Source of the DNA: Dickeya poaceiphila
GTDB lineage: Bacteria > Pseudomonadota > Gammaproteobacteria > Enterobacterales > Enterobacteriaceae
Assembly: GCF_007858975.2 (NCBI RefSeq)
Contig: NZ_CP042220.2
Coordinates: 806,001 to 870,000 of the forward strand
Reading direction: 5' to 3'
Length of the DNA stretch: 64,000 bases
The translations under genes and the position numbers were made by a program. Positions 39,875 through 48,900 of this stretch are shown in pieces. The number at the start of each line of letters is the position of its first letter. Position 1 is the stretch's first letter. A model generated the notes under the pieces. The model was given only the letters and a program-made list of their open reading frames with translations. It was not told the origin of the DNA and did not search any database.

Positions 39875-40138
39875 ATGTCCCCGTGTGTGGACGGGACGGT
39901 GGCGCCGGATCATGAATTGCGGCGCTGGTTTCACGCCAATTCGCTGCAATGGGAAACCTTTGTTGGGATGTACCGTGCGCAGTTGCGTCAGCACACGGCG
40001 TGGCAGCCGTTGGTGGCGTTACTGCGTCAGGGGCAATCCATCACCCTGCTGTATGGCAGCCGTGATAGGGAGCGGAATCATGCGATAGTCTTGCGTGATT
40101 TTCTGATAGAACAGGTAACGCTTAGCGAACGCGGATAA
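39875..40138 (+). pseudogene. 5'-truncated DUF488 (YeaO-like) gene
   Basis: The 87-codon frame has the C-terminal half of a DUF488 protein: APDHELRRWFHANSLQWETF, QSITLLYGSRDRERNHAIVL and DFLIEQV, aligning with E. coli YeaO from its WDKEITPSTELRK region on. The first 40-45 residues, with the RLWPRG motif, are missing, and upstream lies the aldolase control region. I take it as a remnant cut off where the catabolic islet was inserted. A short functional form cannot be excluded. It overlaps ytfB convergently by 17 bases. Confidence 0.7.
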
Positions 40139-40832
40139 AAGAGCCGTCTTGCTGACGGGAGAATTGTACCTGCTGACCATCCGGGGTATCGATTTCAAGC
40201 TGGCTCACCATGCCTTGCATATTAAGCTGCAACTGAACTTTCTGCCCGGCCCGCAGATTGCTAAGCGGCTTGCTTTGCCCCTCTACCTGCGCCATGGCAA
40301 AGACATCGTTGACGGGAAGATTGTTGTCTCGAAATAGCTGGGCCAACGTCTGGCCGGGGGCGATCTGGTAGGATTGCCAGTGGATGCCAGACGTCGCCGG
40401 GGGCGGCGTCTGGCTGGCGGTGGCCGTAGGGTCCACCAGTTGCGCCTGTATCGGCGCGGTCTGTGAGCTGAGCGGTACCTCTACCTGACGGGACGGCGTG
40501 GACGCTGGTGGCGAAACCGGCCACAGCAGCACCAGCAACAGCATACATAGCAAGATCAGAATGCAACGACGGTGAAAATAGGGCAGTGGTTCCATCCAAC
40601 TGAAATCATCCGGCAGATGCCACAGGCGTCGTAGCCAGGATGATTGTCCGCAGCGACCCAGGTGGCGCAATGCTGTGGCCGTGGCAAGCGTTTGTGCCTC
40701 GTCTATGCGTTCTTCCGGCTCACCGGGACTCTCCTTACGTTGGCGCCACTGGGCTAACCAGTTCATGCAGGACTGCCACTGCGTCGGGGGATTCCAGGTG
40801 GATTGCTTTCTCCTGGGCGCGATTCTGCCCAT
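40122..40832 (-). CDS. ytfB: OapA-family cell-envelope protein YtfB
   Basis: 236-residue bitopic membrane protein. It has a cytoplasmic N-terminal part with WHLPDDFSWMEPLPYFHRRC, one membrane helix (ILILLCMLLLVLLWPV, about residues 90-105), a Pro/Ser/Thr-rich linker and a periplasmic OapA/LysM-like domain (WQSYQIAPGQTLAQLFRDNN, DVFAMAQVEG, SRQQDGSFIRVR). It aligns with E. coli YtfB, which binds glycan strands and is connected with cell division. The N-terminal 50 residues are longer than in E. coli. It is divergent from fklB, as usual. Confidence 0.93.
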   Translation of the reverse strand: MGRIAPRRKQSTWNPPTQWQSCMNWLAQWRQRKESPGEPEERIDEAQTLATATALRHLGRCGQSSWLRRLWHLPDDFSWMEPLPYFHRRCILILLCMLLLVLLWPVSPPASTPSRQVEVPLSSQTAPIQAQLVDPTATASQTPPPATSGIHWQSYQIAPGQTLAQLFRDNNLPVNDVFAMAQVEGQSKPLSNLRAGQKVQLQLNMQGMVSQLEIDTPDGQQVQFSRQQDGSFIRVR

Positions 40833-41100
40833 GGTGACCTCTCTTAGAACCGTATTAAAGGTGAAAACAACCTAATTATATCGGCAATTGACGACAGATA
40901 ACCAGTTAAGGCCATCGTCATTCGGCGTCAGCGCTGTAAACGTAAGCGTTTTGAATCGATAAGGTTGTGAGATAGCGACAGATTGTTTTACCCCCAATCG
41001 ACTCGCTGTTATGCTGCGCTTTGTCACTTTTACAGATTTCTTATTTCACAGATTTCTGCTTTTCATTGATTTCTTATTTTACAGATTAAAAGGAACATTC

Positions 41101-41721
41101 ATGACTACGCCTTCTTATGACAGCGTCGAAGCACAGGCAAGCTACGGCATTGGCCTGCAGATTGGTCAACAACTGCAGGAGTCCGGTCTGCAAGGGTTGA
41201 TTCCTGATGCGTTGCTGGCAGGTCTGTGCGATGCACTGGAAGGAAAAGCGCCTGCGGTGCCGGTTGATGTGGTACATCGCGCGTTGCGCGAAGTTCATGA
41301 GCGGGCAGATGCTGTGCGTCGTGAGCGTCAGCGTGAGCAGGCGGCTGAAGGGCTGCGTTTTCTGGAGGCTAACGCCGCTAAAGAGGGTGTCAACAGCACC
41401 GAATCCGGCCTGCAGTTCCGTGTTCTGACGCAAGGTGAAGGCGCGATTCCGGCACGACAGGATCGGGTTCGGGTTCACTATACTGGTCGTTTGATTGACG
41501 GTACCGTGTTCGACAGCTCGGTACAACGCGGTCAGCCGGCGGAATTCCCGGTCAGCGGCGTTATTCCCGGCTGGATCGAAGCACTGACGTTGATGCCGGT
41601 CGGTTCAACGTGGGAACTCTATATTCCTCAGAATCTGGCGTATGGCGAACGTGGCGCAGGCGCGTCTATCCCGCCGTTCAGCACGCTGATTTTTGAAGTA
41701 GAACTGCTGGAAATTCTGTAA
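41101..41721 (+). CDS. fklB: FKBP-type peptidyl-prolyl isomerase FklB (FKBP22)
   Basis: 206-residue V-shaped dimeric prolyl isomerase. The helical dimerisation part ([20 protein letters not shown]) covers about the first 95 residues. The FKBP domain follows, with [36 protein letters not shown] and [25 protein letters not shown] lies before the ATG at 41101; the frame opens 30 codons earlier in non-coding leader. There is no signal peptide, so it is probably cytoplasmic. Confidence 0.96.
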   Translation: MTTPSYDSVEAQASYGIGLQIGQQLQESGLQGLIPDALLAGLCDALEGKAPAVPVDVVHRALREVHERADAVRRERQREQAAEGLRFLEANAAKEGVNSTESGLQFRVLTQGEGAIPARQDRVRVHYTGRLIDGTVFDSSVQRGQPAEFPVSGVIPGWIEALTLMPVGSTWELYIPQNLAYGERGAGASIPPFSTLIFEVELLEIL

Positions 41722-41729
41722 GTTTCTCC

Positions 41730-41758
41730 GCCGGGTTCACTCGTGACCCGGCATGTTT
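41730..41758 (+). terminator. Terminator of fklB
   Basis: GCCGGGTT and a matching GACCCGGC arm (41730-41752) followed by ATGTTTTC. The stem has one wobble pair near the loop. Confidence 0.6.
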
Positions 41759-42037
41759 TCCTCTGAGTTCTCAGGCGCGGGTCGCGCCAGCTCCATGGTT
41801 TTTCATCGGCTATTCACCCATGTTGGCAGGCGAATCTTGTGTTGTGTAACGGTTCGATACACCTTGTAAATGTAGGCTGACGATTGTCTCGTTAGACTGA
41901 ATTTCGCCAACGGTGCTAAAACCCGAATTGCTTTCCTGAAGTTATTAATATTTAGCCATTTTCTGATGGCGATTTGAGGGTGGCGCGCCGTATAAGTGAG
42001 TCATCCGCCGCATTGCGGTGAATCAGAGGTTAACAAA

Positions 42038-42391
42038 ATGATTAAGCCACTTTTATTGGGTGCCATCATGACGGGCGTGCTGCTGTCGGCGATGCCTGCT
42101 GCACAGGCTAATAGCCTGAGTCTGGCGCTGCCGGGTGTGTATCTCCACATTGGTGATCGTGATGCTCGTGGCTATTACTGGGACGGCAATCGATGGTGTG
42201 ATCCAGACAGCTGGTATCGTCGGCCCCATCATGTCCGCCAGGTTTATTACTACGACTATGCACCGCCACCCCCGCCACGTGTTGTGGTGGTTGAACCACA
42301 GCCGGTTTATGTCCTTCCTGCTGAGCCACGCGGTTATGGTCGGGGATGGGGGTGGGGACCTCACCACCACGGCGGCGGCCCGCGCTGGTAA
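42038..42391 (+). CDS. DUF2502 (YpeC-like) periplasmic protein
   Basis: 117-residue secreted protein. A signal peptide (IKPLLLGAIMTGVLLSAMPAAQA) is followed by LPGVYLHIGDRDARGYYWDG, the DUF2502 pattern found in E. coli YpeC. The rest is low-complexity: Tyr/Pro/Val-rich, then a Gly/His-rich tail (GWGWGPHHHGGGPRW) that could bind metal ions. AGAGGTTAACAAA precedes the ATG at 42038. The function is unknown. It is convergent with cpdB. Confidence 0.85.
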   Translation: MIKPLLLGAIMTGVLLSAMPAAQANSLSLALPGVYLHIGDRDARGYYWDGNRWCDPDSWYRRPHHVRQVYYYDYAPPPPPRVVVVEPQPVYVLPAEPRGYGRGWGWGPHHHGGGPRW

Positions 42392-42410
42392 ACCGTGATT
42401 GATAGCGAAC

Positions 42411-42445
42411 CTAAAATAAAAAACCGCGCCGGACAAGCGCGGTTT
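42411..42445 (-). terminator. Terminator of cpdB (probably bidirectional)
   Basis: AAACCGCGC (42421-42429) pairs with GCGCGGTTT (42437-42445). On the minus strand it is followed by TTTTTTATTTTAG. The A-rich upstream side means it can also end the DUF2502 transcript. Confidence 0.85.
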
Positions 42446-42455
42446 GGTGAGGGGA

Positions 42456-44402
42456 TTATTTTTGCAGATCCAGACGGTATACGGCGAATCCGATATCGTC
42501 GTTACCCACCTGTGTCATCGGGTACTGCGATTTTTCCTTGATGAAGGTTGCCGCCTTTGGCGATGGCGAGGTTTCCACCCGGATATCCAGCGGAATATCG
42601 CTGACAATCTTCGCCAGACGCCAGTTGTTGTCTGCTGATGGGGTGACCTCGCCGGCTTTTTGGGTTTCAGAACTGATATAGGCGGCCAGTACTGCGCGGT
42701 TTTCATCCGGTGACGCGAACGCGACCTGTTTTTCACCGGTGCCGGCAAATTTCTCACCGTAGGCACGGTAGTTATTAGTGGCGACAAGGAACGTAGCCTG
42801 CGGATCGATAGGTTTGCCTTTAAAGGTCAGATCCTTAATGCGATGCGCATGACTGTTGATCAACTGACACTCGCCGTCATAGCGGGCGGGCTGAGTGACA
42901 TCTATCTGATAGTTTACGCCGTCGATAACGTCAAAGTTGTAGGTACGAAAGCCGTCCCAGTTAATAAGCGATTGTGGTTCGCGTTTTTGCACGTCAATCT
43001 GGTTGAACTGACCGGCGGAGCATTCCAGCCATTCCTGCACTTGTTCGCCCTTAACTTTCACCACCACCAGCGTGTTGGGGTAGAGGTAAAGATCGGCGGC
43101 GTTACGGAAGGTCAACTGGCCTTTCTCCACTTCCACGTAACTCGCCGGGTCATTCTTGCGACCACCCGCCTTGAATGGCGCGGCGGCAGAGAGCACCGGC
43201 AGTTCCGCCAAATCCGGGTCGCCCTGAATAAAGTGCTCGACGTAAGCTTTCTGCGCATTATTGACTATCTGGACTGTCGGGTCGTCCTGAATCAGCGACA
43301 GGTAGCTGTACATGTTGTCGGAGGATTTACCGATAGGCTGGCTGACAAATTCACGGGTTTTCTGATGGGCATCCGCCAGTACGTTAACCAGTTGCGCATC
43401 TTCCGCCGCCAGTGATTTCTTCTGGGCTTTGTCGAAGATCGGGCGGGCTTCCGCCTTGCCTTCAGTGACTTTCCACTGGCCGCTGTCGTTATTTAGTACC
43501 AGATCGACGACCCCAAGGTGATCACCCCACTGGCCGGGCATGACGGCGGGAATGCCGTTCAGCGTGCCTTTGGCGATATCGGCGCCGTGGATGCTGGCGA
43601 AATCCTTGCCTGGGAACACTGCGTGGGCATGGCCGAACATAATGGCATTAATGCCGGGGATCTGGCTTAAGTAGTAGACCGAGTTTTCCGCCATCGCTTT
43701 GTATGGCTCTGCCGACAGGCCGGAATGCGCAATGGCAATCACCATATCCGCCCCTTGTTTTCGCAGCTCTGGCACCCATTTTTTTGCGGTTTCGGTGATA
43801 TCCGCCACGGTGACTTTACCGCTCAGGTTAGCTTTATCCCACACCATGATTTGCGGCGGCACGAAACCGATATAACCGATGCGCAGTTCGTGGGATGCGC
43901 CATCCCGGTCTTTCACGATTTTCTTTTCGATCAGGTACGGCGTAAACAGCGGCTTACCGGTTTTGGCGTCCAGCACATTGGCGTTGATGTAAGGGAAATG
44001 GGCACCAGACAACGCATTATGCAGGTAATCCAGCCCATAGTTGAATTCGTGGTTGCCGATATTGCCGACCGAATAATCCAGCGTGTTCATCGCCAGGTAG
44101 ACCGGGTGCACATCGCCCTTATGCAACCCTTTGGCCGCCATGTAGTCGCCCAGTGGGCTGCCCTGAATAATGTCGCCGTTGTCCACCAGTACGCTGTTGA
44201 TGACCTGCCCACGGGCAACCTGAATCAGGCTGGCGGTACGGACCAGTCCGAATTTATCCGTTGGACTGTCTTTATAGTAATCGTAGTCCATCATATTGCT
44301 GTGGAGATCGGTAGTTTCCAGCACCCGTAAATCGACGGTGGCTGCCTGGGTAGCGGTAGTGATAGCCATCGCAAGCAGGCTCAGCACCAGCTTATGCTTC
44401 AT
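42456..44402 (-). CDS. cpdB: 2',3'-cyclic-nucleotide 2'-phosphodiesterase / 3'-nucleotidase
   Basis: 648-residue periplasmic enzyme that lets the cell use external 2',3'-cyclic nucleotides. A signal peptide ([20 protein letters not shown]) comes first. The metallophosphoesterase domain has [39 protein letters not shown] and a late [10 protein letters not shown]. The C-terminal 5'-nucleotidase domain holds the nucleoside base. AGGAGCGACTTTT precedes the ATG at 44402. It is divergent from cysQ, as in E. coli. Confidence 0.97.
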   Translation of the reverse strand: MKHKLVLSLLAMAITTATQAATVDLRVLETTDLHSNMMDYDYYKDSPTDKFGLVRTASLIQVARGQVINSVLVDNGDIIQGSPLGDYMAAKGLHKGDVHPVYLAMNTLDYSVGNIGNHEFNYGLDYLHNALSGAHFPYINANVLDAKTGKPLFTPYLIEKKIVKDRDGASHELRIGYIGFVPPQIMVWDKANLSGKVTVADITETAKKWVPELRKQGADMVIAIAHSGLSAEPYKAMAENSVYYLSQIPGINAIMFGHAHAVFPGKDFASIHGADIAKGTLNGIPAVMPGQWGDHLGVVDLVLNNDSGQWKVTEGKAEARPIFDKAQKKSLAAEDAQLVNVLADAHQKTREFVSQPIGKSSDNMYSYLSLIQDDPTVQIVNNAQKAYVEHFIQGDPDLAELPVLSAAAPFKAGGRKNDPASYVEVEKGQLTFRNAADLYLYPNTLVVVKVKGEQVQEWLECSAGQFNQIDVQKREPQSLINWDGFRTYNFDVIDGVNYQIDVTQPARYDGECQLINSHAHRIKDLTFKGKPIDPQATFLVATNNYRAYGEKFAGTGEKQVAFASPDENRAVLAAYISSETQKAGEVTPSADNNWRLAKIVSDIPLDIRVETSPSPKAATFIKEKSQYPMTQVGNDDIGFAVYRLDLQK

Positions 44403-44602
44403 AAAAGTCGCTCCTGTGACGAGGTATTGGCATGACGACGCCTGCACAGTCAGGTAGTCGTGCGTTGACTGGCGACGGGGCCAGAATGTATATCGCAGAT
44501 TTTGATGAATATCGTGTTAAATATCAGCCTGAAGTGTGAAGCATGGCATAGAATTCCGGGTATAGAGATAAAAAGGGCCTGTGAGTATAACGAGGTGAAA
44601 CG

Positions 44603-45343
44603 ATGTTAGAGCAGATCTGCCAACTGGCGCGTGAGGCAGGCGATGCCATCATGCAGGTATATAACGGTCAACAACCCTTGAATGTGGCGCATAAAAAAGA
44701 TGACTCGCCGGTAACAGCGGCTGACCTGGCGGCACACCGGGTAATTGCGCGTGGGCTGGCTGAACTATCTCCCGATATTCCGATGTTATCAGAAGAAGAT
44801 CCGCAGGCGTGGTCCGAACGTCAGCACTGGCAGCGTTACTGGCTGGTAGATCCGCTGGATGGCACGAAAGAATTTCTTAATCGCAACGGCGAATTTACCG
44901 TTAATATCGCGTTGATTGATAACGGCCAGCCGGTGCTGGGGGTGGTATACGTGCCGGTAACCGGCGTAATGTACGCGGCGGCGGACGGCAAAGCCTGGAA
45001 GGAAGAGAAAGGGACGCGTCGCCCCATTCGGGTCAAAGATGCCAGGCCACCGCTGGTGGTCGTGAGCCGATCCCACGCTGATGCAGAGCTGGATGATTAT
45101 CTGCGCCAGTTGGGGGAACACCAGACCGTATCCGTCGGTTCGTCGCTGAAATTCTGTCTGGTGGCGGAAGGTAAAGCGCAGCTCTATCCGCGGTTCGGGC
45201 CGACCAATATCTGGGACACCGCCGCCGGACACGCGGTGGCGCTGGCTGCTGGCGCACAGGTGCATGACTGGTGCGGGCGCACGCTCTCCTATTTGCCGCG
45301 TGAATCTTTCCTGAATCCGGGGTTCCGCGTGTCGCTATTCTGA
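44603..45343 (+). CDS. cysQ: 3'(2'),5'-bisphosphate nucleotidase CysQ
   Basis: 246-residue Mg2+-dependent, Li+-sensitive phosphatase that removes PAP formed in sulphate assimilation. The inositol-monophosphatase fold motifs are present: [25 protein letters not shown] and [15 protein letters not shown]. The protein matches E. coli CysQ along its length. AACGAGGTGAAACG lies before the ATG. Confidence 0.97.
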   Translation: MLEQICQLAREAGDAIMQVYNGQQPLNVAHKKDDSPVTAADLAAHRVIARGLAELSPDIPMLSEEDPQAWSERQHWQRYWLVDPLDGTKEFLNRNGEFTVNIALIDNGQPVLGVVYVPVTGVMYAAADGKAWKEEKGTRRPIRVKDARPPLVVVSRSHADAELDDYLRQLGEHQTVSVGSSLKFCLVAEGKAQLYPRFGPTNIWDTAAGHAVALAAGAQVHDWCGRTLSYLPRESFLNPGFRVSLF

Positions 45344-45801
45344 TGTGTATGTTCTGATGTAGATGTTTATGTTCTGATATATCGCTCTGCTGGTCGTGAT
45401 GCGTCGGCCAGACTTTTCCTGATGTTATCGACGGCAGGCGGGTCGCCTGCCGTTATTCCTCCCTCCATGCCTTCATCTTTAACACGACTTACGACGAACT
45501 GTCGTTTTTGGGTCACATTCTCACGCTAGATTGGCGGCCTTTAATGCGTTCGCCATGGCATGTTCGAGTTTGCGGCATATCGCTCATACGGCAATAACTT
45601 GAAGGTTTATACTGATTTAAAAATTATGGCATTAGTCTGTTCTGTAAAATTATGTAATTGCCGTAAATAATTCTGTCATCGCGGGAACTAACCGCAGAAT
45701 AAAAGCACTAATCAGTTGTACGTGATTGCTGCGCTGAGTGTCATCCGGCTCTCATTAGGGTTGGGGAGGCGCGGCGGAAAAAACGGGAGGAGAGGAAGAC
45801 G
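45344..45801. other. Intergenic region between cysQ and ytfK
   Basis: Apart from the cysQ terminator this 460-base stretch holds no gene that I recognise. Two overlapping copies of ATGTTCTGAT-type sequence lie at 45349-45380, just after cysQ. The ytfK promoter must be in the right half. Confidence 0.4.
45431..45457 (+). terminator. Terminator of cysQ
   Basis: ACGGCAGGCG and CGCCTGCCGT form a perfect 10-bp stem with loop GGT, followed by TATT. Confidence 0.7.
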
Positions 45802-46008
45802 ATGAGGATCTTCGAGCGGTACAATCCCCTAAAAGTGGCCAAGTATGTGAAAATCCTGTTTCGGGGAAGACTTTACATTAAGGGTATTGGCGCTTTTGAG
45901 TTTGATCAGGGGCGTATCCTGTTGCCCAAAACACAGGATAAACAACATCTGGTGGTGATGTCCGAAGTCAACCGTCAGGTACTGAAGTTGCAGGCTGATC
46001 TGGGTTGA
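45802..46008 (+). CDS. ytfK: YtfK family stress protein
   Basis: 68-residue protein almost colinear with E. coli Ytf[35 protein letters not shown] and [13 protein letters not shown]. In E. coli YtfK binds SpoT and tips it towards (p)ppGpp synthesis in phosphate or fatty-acid starvation. GGAGGAGAGGAAGACG precedes the ATG. In E. coli ytfL follows; here a 17-kb insertion separates the two. Confidence 0.96.
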   Translation: MRIFERYNPLKVAKYVKILFRGRLYIKGIGAFEFDQGRILLPKTQDKQHLVVMSEVNRQVLKLQADLG

Positions 46009-46055
46009 TGGAACCGCCCCTGCGACAGGAAAACCGCCCACTACGGGCTAATGCC

Positions 46056-46085
46056 AGCCAGTTAAGCCACTGACTGGCTTTTTTT
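46056..46085 (+). terminator. Terminator of ytfK
   Basis: AGCCAGT (46056-46062) pairs with ACTGGCT (46073-46079), followed by seven T residues. Confidence 0.8.
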
Positions 46086-46108
46086 ATGTGCTTTTTATTG
46101 TGTGATTT

Positions 46109-46247
46109 ATATACCCAAAATAATTCGAGTTGCAGGACAACACGCTAGCGTGTTGCACAACGCAACGCGTTGGCCCGAAGGGCGAGGCCCATTGATGGGC
46201 CGAGTAACGTAGCCAACACACCTGCAACCTGAAGTATGACGGGTATA
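46109..46247. repeat. Palindromic enterobacterial intergenic repeat, complete copy, left border of the island
   Basis: About 139 bases with inverted ends: ATATACCCAAAATAATTCGA followed by GTTGCAGG on the left, and CCTGCAACCTGAAGTATGAC followed by GGGTAT on the right. Between them lie smaller hairpins (ACACGCTAGCGTGTT, CAACGCGTTG, GGCCCATTGATGGGCC). This resembles repeats spread through soft-rot enterobacterial intergenic regions. A copy of its right-hand end, in reverse orientation, lies at the other border at 63764-63791. Confidence 0.8.
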
Positions 46248-46362
46248 GACACCGTTTCCATTTTCTCAGTTCAGGTTCAGGTTTGTAATTTTGCGCCGCT
46301 ATATGCGCTTCATCGGGATGATAGTTCGCATGAATGCATCAAAGTATGGATTTCATCAAGGC

Positions 46363-47670
46363 TCACGATGTCAGATGTTCACGTAATGTCCTTCCTGTAT
46401 ATTCCTGGCGAAAGAGTCCCCGCCGTCTTAATTCGGGAACGACCCATTGAGTAAAATCGTTAAATCCACCAGGCAGCCAGGGCGACATAATATTAAAACC
46501 ATCCGTTGCGTTCTGACGGAACCAGTATTCCATCTCGTCTGCAATTTGCGAGGCCGTACCGACAAGCTGCCAATGGCCTCTTGCTCCTGCCACATGTCGG
46601 CATAGCTGACGCAGGGTATATCTCTCCCGCCTGGCCAGTTCAATGAGTAAATGACGACGGCTGTGACTGGCGTTACTGGCCGGAAGTGGTGGAAGAGGTG
46701 CGTCCAGGGAGAACGACGACAGATCCACACCACCGAGTTGTACCTGAAGAAGTGCCAGGCTGACGTCATCATCGATCAACGCCTGGAGCTGTTCGAATTT
46801 CTCCTGCGCTTCTTGCGTACTGCGCCCTACAAAGGGAAACAACCCTGTCATGATTAATGGGGCACTGCGTTCAATTGCCGCAGCCCGCTGATGAATATCC
46901 TGGTAAAAATCTTTTGCACTGGCGAAATCATGCTGTGCGGAAAAGATAACCTCACTGGTTCGTGTTGCGAGTCTGCGACCCGCATCGGACGCACCAGCTT
47001 GTACGATGACCGGATTTCCACCTGGACAGGCGGGAACATTCAGTGGGCCTTTTACCCGAAAATACTCCCCCTGGTGATTAAGGATATGAAGTCCGTCAAC
47101 ATTGAAAAATGTCCCTTGAACCTTGTCATAGCAAAATGCATCCTCATCCCAGCTTTGCCACAGTCCTTTGACGACATCAAAAAATTCCTCGGCACGCTGG
47201 TAGCGCTGATGATGATCAGGATGGTTTTCCAAACCAAAATTGCCAGCCTCAAACGGATTTTGCGACGTCACCAGATTCCAGCCCACCCGGCCTTTACTAA
47301 GATGAGCCAACGAGGCAAACTGCCGCGCCAGCATATAGGGACTGTTGTAAGTTGTAGTAGCCGATGCAACAAGGCCGATACGCGTGGTTACGGTACTCAA
47401 GGCTGAAATCAGCGTCAGGGGTTCAAACTGCCCCACATAGCGATGCGCTCCTTTACTGAGCACGTTCCAGTCATCTCCTTTAACGGCAAGGCTATCTGCC
47501 AGAAAAATAAAATCGAAGGCGGCTTGCTCTGCCTGTTGGGCAAATGCAATGCAGTGTTCGATGTTCACCCCAGCGTTAGCTGGCACGTCTGGATGCCGCC
47601 ACGCTGCAATGTGGTAACCGGTCGGATACCAGAAAGCGCCAAGTTTCATCATCGGATTGGCTGTTTGCAT
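46363..47670 (-). CDS. Flavin-dependent monooxygenase, NtaA/SnaA/DszA family
   Basis: 435-residue luciferase-fold enzyme that would use reduced FMN and O2 supplied by a separate reductase. It begins KLGAFWYPTGYHIAAWRHPD, then FDFIFLADSLAV, VATTTYNSPYMLARQF-type residues (SATTTYNSPYMLARQFASL), GRVGWNLVTSQNPFEAGNFG and GNPVIVQAGASDAGRRLA, all typical of the NtaA group. Known members oxidise N- or S-containing carbon compounds, some N-hydroxylating and some cleaving C-N or C-S bonds. It is the last gene of the leftward operon, 3 bases after the nucleotidyltransferase-like gene. The ATG at 47670 lacks a good ribosome site; the MM six codons on is an alternative. Confidence 0.88.
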   Translation of the reverse strand: MQTANPMMKLGAFWYPTGYHIAAWRHPDVPANAGVNIEHCIAFAQQAEQAAFDFIFLADSLAVKGDDWNVLSKGAHRYVGQFEPLTLISALSTVTTRIGLVASATTTYNSPYMLARQFASLAHLSKGRVGWNLVTSQNPFEAGNFGLENHPDHHQRYQRAEEFFDVVKGLWQSWDEDAFCYDKVQGTFFNVDGLHILNHQGEYFRVKGPLNVPACPGGNPVIVQAGASDAGRRLATRTSEVIFSAQHDFASAKDFYQDIHQRAAAIERSAPLIMTGLFPFVGRSTQEAQEKFEQLQALIDDDVSLALLQVQLGGVDLSSFSLDAPLPPLPASNASHSRRHLLIELARRERYTLRQLCRHVAGARGHWQLVGTASQIADEMEYWFRQNATDGFNIMSPWLPGGFNDFTQWVVPELRRRGLFRQEYTGRTLREHLTS

Positions 47671-47673
47671 ATT

Positions 47674-48900
47674 TTATGGTTCCAGGTCAGGTGTGAGCTG
47701 GAAGAACGGAGCATTGATGACACTTTGCAAATACTCAGTCTCTTCATCACTGAAAAGGCCAACACCGCCCAGCAGAAACGTGCCTGCCGGGGTTGTCAGC
47801 AGTAAATAGTGCCGATGTTTTATCAGGTGCAATGGGTGTGGATAAGTATTCAGGTGAATACCGTAAACAGGGAAGGCAAAACGCATCGCAAGGCGAATAG
47901 CCCATGGCCTATCTAGCAGACTGAGTAGGCGCAGTGCCAGATTCCCCGTCTGACACGCGCGATCTAGTGCCTGTCTTAGCCGGTTACGCCAGCCGAGCTT
48001 ACCTTCCGGGGAAAGAGAACGTATTTTTTCCGCCAGATGAACCAGTTCGTTTGGCGGTGACTGATTAAATTGGAAAAAGGCCGAGAGCAGTTTAGTTACC
48101 TGAGCGCCGAGTCCTTCATCATTAAGTGTTGTGGCCAGTGCATCGATATCGTTTTTATCCGTAAGCGTCATGCACAGACAATAACCATCGTAGAGATCCC
48201 GCAGCATACATTCCGGGCGAGTGGCTAGCTCCATAAAAAAAATGACGAGCATCATTCGGCTATCAGGTACGCAAAGCGGGAGCGACTCAATGCATTTTTT
48301 CACGGCGTGCTGACGCAACATCGGCCATGTGATCACATGGTGTTCGTCAACGGCAAACTGCCCAATGTGCAGTTCAATGCCTCCGTCTTCATTGCCATTA
48401 CGATGAATGAAACGGGCCAGTCCTTGCCAACTCTGCTGCTCTTTTCGCCAGACAAACTGTGCCATAAAGGGTAAATGAAAGTCGCCATGGAGTAACTCGG
48501 TTGCTATCCGGCAGAATGTGCTGAAATCAGCCACTACTATGTCCAGGTCTTTGGCAAACCTGTCCATTTTTTCAGGGTAGAGAATTTCATGGCCAAACCC
48601 CTTCATCAACATGGCGTCAGCAGTCTGGCTAAACGGAGTGGTAATACGCAGAGCATCAAACCAGCTGCGTCGCTCCACTTCATGAGTGTGCAAAATGCTC
48701 TGATACTTTTCCGGCAGTGGCTCATCATGATACAGATGATAAAACGCGGCGACGTGCGGCAGGATTTTATGGCTGACAGCACAGTCAAGGCTAAGTTGCC
48801 ACTGTTCGGTCGTCAGCGTTCGTGCCAACTCCTCGGTACGCTGGGGATCAAACAGAAAGCAGGTCAGTACACGATCAATATCGGTCCGTGTTGTTGTCAT
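47674..48900 (-). CDS. Nucleotidyltransferase-fold protein of unknown function
   Basis: 408-residue protein. Residues 85-125 have the pattern of uncharacterised minimal nucleotidyltransferases (NTP_transf_5 type): MLMKGFGHEILYPEKMDRFA followed by KDLDIVVADF, where the K-D-L-D-I motif would hold the catalytic aspartates. A later ELHIGQFAVDEHHVITWP resembles the third-acid region of that family. The rest is helical. Such proteins occur in biosynthetic and surface-sugar loci, mostly without known substrates. The ATG at 48900 overlaps the aminotransferase stop in ATGA, so the longer frame is rejected. Function here is unknown. Confidence 0.7.
   Translation of the reverse strand: MTTTRTDIDRVLTCFLFDPQRTEELARTLTTEQWQLSLDCAVSHKILPHVAAFYHLYHDEPLPEKYQSILHTHEVERRSWFDALRITTPFSQTADAMLMKGFGHEILYPEKMDRFAKDLDIVVADFSTFCRIATELLHGDFHLPFMAQFVWRKEQQSWQGLARFIHRNGNEDGGIELHIGQFAVDEHHVITWPMLRQHAVKKCIESLPLCVPDSRMMLVIFFMELATRPECMLRDLYDGYCLCMTLTDKNDIDALATTLNDEGLGAQVTKLLSAFFQFNQSPPNELVHLAEKIRSLSPEGKLGWRNRLRQALDRACQTGNLALRLLSLLDRPWAIRLAMRFAFPVYGIHLNTYPHPLHLIKHRHYLLLTTPAGTFLLGGVGLFSDEETEYLQSVINAPFFQLTPDLEP

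Noticed and set aside
46236..46454. 72-codon plus-strand frame at the left edge of the island
   Set aside because: No ribosome site, starts inside the intergenic repeat and overlaps the 3' end of the monooxygenase gene; composition is that of antisense.
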